From the NCBI GenBank assembly GCA_946481095.1, contig CAMLML010000100.1:1-14386 (forward strand): a stretch of 14,386 bases of DNA, written 5' to 3'. The notes below the pieces were generated by a model. That model did no database searches. It saw only the letters and a list, made by a program, of their open reading frames with translations, and was not told the DNA's origin. Positions 12,114 through 14,386 of this stretch are shown piece by piece (positions within the stretch are counted from its first letter, which is position 1; every line of letters starts with the position of its first letter). This stretch comes from an uncultured Cellvibrio sp. Lineage in GTDB: Bacteria > Pseudomonadota > Gammaproteobacteria > Pseudomonadales > Cellvibrionaceae. The position numbers and the translations under genes were made by a program.

Positions 12114-12506
12114 ATGTTTAAATCATTTGTATCGAATACCCCAATGCTTGCTTATGTCGTCTTTGCTTTATTTGCTATAGAGGCCGTCTTTATTTTAATA
12201 ATAAATCTTGTCGGTATTTATGGTGATGATCCTGTTAAATTTTTTAGTCTGGAAATGGGCATTGTTGCTGTTGCAATAACTTATATTTTGTTTTCCATAT
12301 GGGATTGTACAGTTAAAGGGAAAAAAGCCATTTATTTATGGATCTATATGGTATTGATAATTAATTTAATTTTCGATGGCCATCGTTGGGTTACAAGAGG
12401 TGAAATTTTTCATTTTCCTGAAATACTTACAGTGATTAATTTTTTTATTTTATTAATCGCTCTAATATTGGCCAAATTTTATTTAGCCAGATGGTATAAA
12501 AATTAA
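12114..12506 (+). CDS. Four-helix inner-membrane protein of unknown function
   Basis: This 130-residue protein is not recognised. It is almost entirely membrane: helices at about 11-34, 44-63, 71-88 and 103-124, with short loops. Polar residues that might matter are E23 and D64 next to C65, the D88-H90-R91 group at the end of the third helix (FDGHRW), and H100 with E103 before the last helix. The ATG start has only a weak purine stretch (AAAGAGAGAT) about 14 bases upstream. It follows czcA by 44 bp and precedes the DUF202 gene by 23 bp, with no terminator visible on either side, so it is probably in the efflux operon's transcript. A role as an accessory to metal efflux is possible but unproven. 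Confidence 0.72.
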   Translation: MFKSFVSNTPMLAYVVFALFAIEAVFILIINLVGIYGDDPVKFFSLEMGIVAVAITYILFSIWDCTVKGKKAIYLWIYMVLIINLIFDGHRWVTRGEIFHFPEILTVINFFILLIALILAKFYLARWYKN

Positions 12507-12529
12507 TCAGAATTATAAAGAGAAAACCC

Positions 12530-12895
12530 ATGTCTGACCTGAAAGATCCAAGAGTTTTATTTGCGGCTGAACGCACTTTGTTGGCTTGGAATAGAACCAG
12601 CCTTGCATTGATTGCGTTTGGTTTTATGGTGGAGCGCGCCGGGTTGTTATTGCGTGTGTTTGAGCCTGATAAAACAAGCAATAGCCAACTGACATTTTGG
12701 TTGGGATTGGCTTTTATTTTATTGGGTTCGGTGTCTTCTGTTTATTCTGCAAGACAATATTCAGTTATCTTAAAAACACTGAATCCTCAAGAGTTTCCTC
12801 CAGGTTATGCTGCAAAGTGGGGAATGGCAGTTAATGCTATTGTGGCTGTATTGGGAATTGCTCTGATCATAGTGCTTTATATCGAGAATGTTTAA
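12530..12895 (+). CDS. DUF202/YidH-family inner-membrane protein
   Basis: This 121-residue protein carries the family signature near the N-terminus, DPRVLFAAERTLLAWNRTSLALIAFG at about 6-31, where the charged ERTLLAWNRT segment leads into the first membrane helix. Further helices lie at about 54-73 and 97-118, giving three in total, as expected for the family, and the length is usual. The function of DUF202 proteins is not established; they often sit near other membrane or transport genes. AAAGAGAAAA lies shortly before the ATG. It follows the four-helix membrane protein by 23 bp on the same strand and is probably the last gene of the czc transcript, although I see no clear terminator after it. 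Confidence 0.88.
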   Translation: MSDLKDPRVLFAAERTLLAWNRTSLALIAFGFMVERAGLLLRVFEPDKTSNSQLTFWLGLAFILLGSVSSVYSARQYSVILKTLNPQEFPPGYAAKWGMAVNAIVAVLGIALIIVLYIENV

Positions 12896-12963
12896 TTCAC
12901 AAGTGTTTCTGATATTCTAGTCCCCCGATATTTTTGAAGGCCGATATTTCTACCGGAAAATTC

Positions 12964-14235
12964 ATGGAAATCTTTGTACTGCTTGGCTTGATTATGTTGA
13001 ATGGCTTGTTTGCCATGTCTGAAATTGCAATTGTGACGGCGAAGAAATCGCGATTGATGGTGCTGGCCTCAAAAGGCAATTCTTCTGCGCAAGCAGCATT
13101 AAAACTGGCTGAGGATCCCACGCAATTTTTATCGACAGTGCAAATTGGTATTACATCGATAGGCATAATGAATGGTATTTTTGGTGAATCGATTCTCGCT
13201 GAACCTTTTGCACTCTGGTTACAAACATTCGGTATTCCGGTGTCACTGAGTGACAATGTGGCGACAGTTTTGGTAGTAGTTGTGGTGACTTATTTGTCAA
13301 TTGTAGTGGGTGAGTTGGTACCTAAACGCATAGGGCAGGTGAGTGCTGAACGTATTGCCTGCTTTATGGCAAAGCCGATGCAAATCCTTGCCATAGCCAC
13401 CAAACCTTTTGTGTTTTTATTATCTGCCTCAACCCGTACCATGATGCGTGTGCTGGGGTTTAATCAAACACAGGATCAAAATGTTACTCAGGAGGATATT
13501 CACGCCATTCTGGATGAAGGTTCAAGTTCCGGAGTAATAGAACAACAAGAACATACCATGGTAAAAAATGTATTGCGTTTGGAAGGCCGCAATATTGCAT
13601 CTTTAATGGTGCCGCGCTCGGATATTGTTTATCTTGATGCAGCATTACCCATAGAAGAAAATTACAAGCGTGTTATGCAATCCCCCCATTCACGTTTTCC
13701 TGTATGTGAAAAAAATAATGATAATTTAATTGGTGTAATTAATGCCAAGGCATTATTGGCCGAAGCAATTCGCACTCAAACTGTTGATCTGGCGAGCATG
13801 GTACAACCCTGTCATCTGGTGCCAGAATCCTTAACTGGTATGGAGCTTCTGGAATTTTTCCGCTCATCACACAGCCAAATGGTGTTTGTAGTCGATGAAT
13901 ATGGAACTATTAAAGGTTTGGTTACCTTGCAGGATTTACTGGAGGCGTTAACCGGAGAATTTATTTCGGGCAATGAAGAAGACGCTTATATTATTCGTCG
14001 CGACGATGGTTCATTTTTACTTGACGGAATGTTACCAATTGTTGATTTAAAAGATTGTCTGAAAATCGAAAACTTACCTGAAGAAGGCAATTACCAAACA
14101 CTCAACGGATTAATTATGCTCATTATCGGCCGCGTTCCCGTCGCTGGCGAAAAAATTACTCTGCAAGATTGGAATTTGGAAATCGTCGATATGGATGGTC
14201 GAAGAATTGATAAGGTATTAGCGTTTAAATTGTAG
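12964..14235 (+). CDS. CNNM/CBS/CorC-HlyC membrane protein, YtfL (PaeA)-like
   Basis: I choose ATG 12964 (423 residues). It opens directly into the first membrane helix and has a short CCGGA upstream. A TTG at 12934 would add ten residues without a site. The order is: a DUF21/CNNM membrane domain (about 1-165) with the motif GELVPKR at 116-122; a CBS pair (about 213-332) with MVPRSDIVYLD, SRFPVCEK and VFVVDEYGTIKGLVTLQDLLE; and a CorC_HlyC domain (about 342-421) with DGMLPIVDL and GNYQTLNGLIM. The best match I recall in Escherichia coli is YtfL (PaeA), linked to putrescine/cadaverine export, while other family members (CorC, YfjD) are tied to magnesium or cobalt handling. The 'hemolysin' label used for the family is historical. 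It lies 68 bp after the DUF202 gene on the same strand and may have its own promoter. Confidence 0.9.
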   Translation: MEIFVLLGLIMLNGLFAMSEIAIVTAKKSRLMVLASKGNSSAQAALKLAEDPTQFLSTVQIGITSIGIMNGIFGESILAEPFALWLQTFGIPVSLSDNVATVLVVVVVTYLSIVVGELVPKRIGQVSAERIACFMAKPMQILAIATKPFVFLLSASTRTMMRVLGFNQTQDQNVTQEDIHAILDEGSSSGVIEQQEHTMVKNVLRLEGRNIASLMVPRSDIVYLDAALPIEENYKRVMQSPHSRFPVCEKNNDNLIGVINAKALLAEAIRTQTVDLASMVQPCHLVPESLTGMELLEFFRSSHSQMVFVVDEYGTIKGLVTLQDLLEALTGEFISGNEEDAYIIRRDDGSFLLDGMLPIVDLKDCLKIENLPEEGNYQTLNGLIMLIIGRVPVAGEKITLQDWNLEIVDMDGRRIDKVLAFKL

Positions 14236-14266
14236 ATTTTTTTAAATATGTATCGGGAAATAAAAA

Positions 14267-14386
14267 ATGCGCAAACCGATTGTATTAACTCCAAATGAAG
14301 GTCGTCGTTATGAAATGGGCAGCATGTCTGCCATTTTCAAAGCAGACTGTGCTGAAACTGATGGAGCCTATTCAATTTCCGAATGG
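14267..14386 (+). CDS. Cupin-domain protein, 5' part only (runs off the window)
   Basis: Forty codons are visible from ATG 14267 to the window edge, with no stop, so the gene continues beyond. A GGGAAA stretch lies eight bases before the start. The protein begins MRKPIVLTPNEGRRYEMGSM and continues with AIFKADCAET and AYSISEW, which resembles the opening of small single-domain cupin proteins. The metal-binding histidine motifs of the cupin fold would fall downstream and cannot be checked. It starts 31 bp after the CorC-like gene and could be cotranscribed with it. The substrate is unknown. Confidence 0.65.
   Translation, partial: MRKPIVLTPNEGRRYEMGSMSAIFKADCAETDGAYSISEW

Noticed and set aside
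12934..12963. Upstream TTG start for the CNNM/CorC-like gene
   Set aside because: It lacks a ribosome binding site and adds ten polar residues before a membrane helix that begins properly at ATG 12964.

Overview
The window looks like chromosome of an AT-rich Gram-negative bacterium, most likely a gammaproteobacterium. The signs are Sec-type periplasmic and outer-membrane proteins, a complete three-part CzcCBA efflux system, c-type haem motifs, short palindromic dispersed repeats of a kind common in gammaproteobacteria, and strong Shine-Dalgarno sites. I cannot name the genus. No tRNA, rRNA, CRISPR array, transposase or phage gene was seen.

Region 1 (1-5633) is a group of extracytoplasmic proteins. 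A large cysteine-free beta-propeller protein related to PVC-type haem-binding/membrane-bound dehydrogenase proteins reads rightward (46-2217). It has no convincing start, and its frame meets a TAA at 19-21, so it is either 5'-truncated or broken. It converges on two leftward genes across a perfect-stem bidirectional terminator (2253-2282). These are a PhoX/DUF839-like propeller protein (2297-3859), which appears to lack the iron-ligand cysteine of true PhoX phosphatases, and, upstream of it in transcription order, a periplasmic dihaem protein of unknown family (3957-5633). A perfect 12-bp inverted repeat sits in the leader of the PhoX-like gene and includes its ribosome binding site.

Region 2 (5781-12895) is a metal-efflux operon reading rightward: a small His-rich CzcI-like membrane protein with a TTG start, then czcC (outer-membrane channel), czcB (periplasmic adaptor) and czcA (HME-RND proton/metal antiporter). 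The CzcA motif is of the divalent-cation (Zn/Co/Cd) type. Downstream, close together on the same strand, are a four-helix membrane protein of unknown function and a DUF202/YidH-like membrane protein. Two different repeat families have entered this operon: a 154-bp palindromic element between the czcI-like gene and czcC, and a pair of 30-bp repeat units inside the 5' end of czcB, where they are translated as extra N-terminal sequence ahead of the signal peptide.

Region 3 (12964-14386) holds a CNNM/CBS/CorC-HlyC membrane protein of the YtfL (PaeA)-like type and the start of a cupin-domain gene cut by the window edge. No metal-responsive regulator (CzcRS, MerR or ArsR type) lies in the window, so control of the czc operon must be encoded elsewhere.
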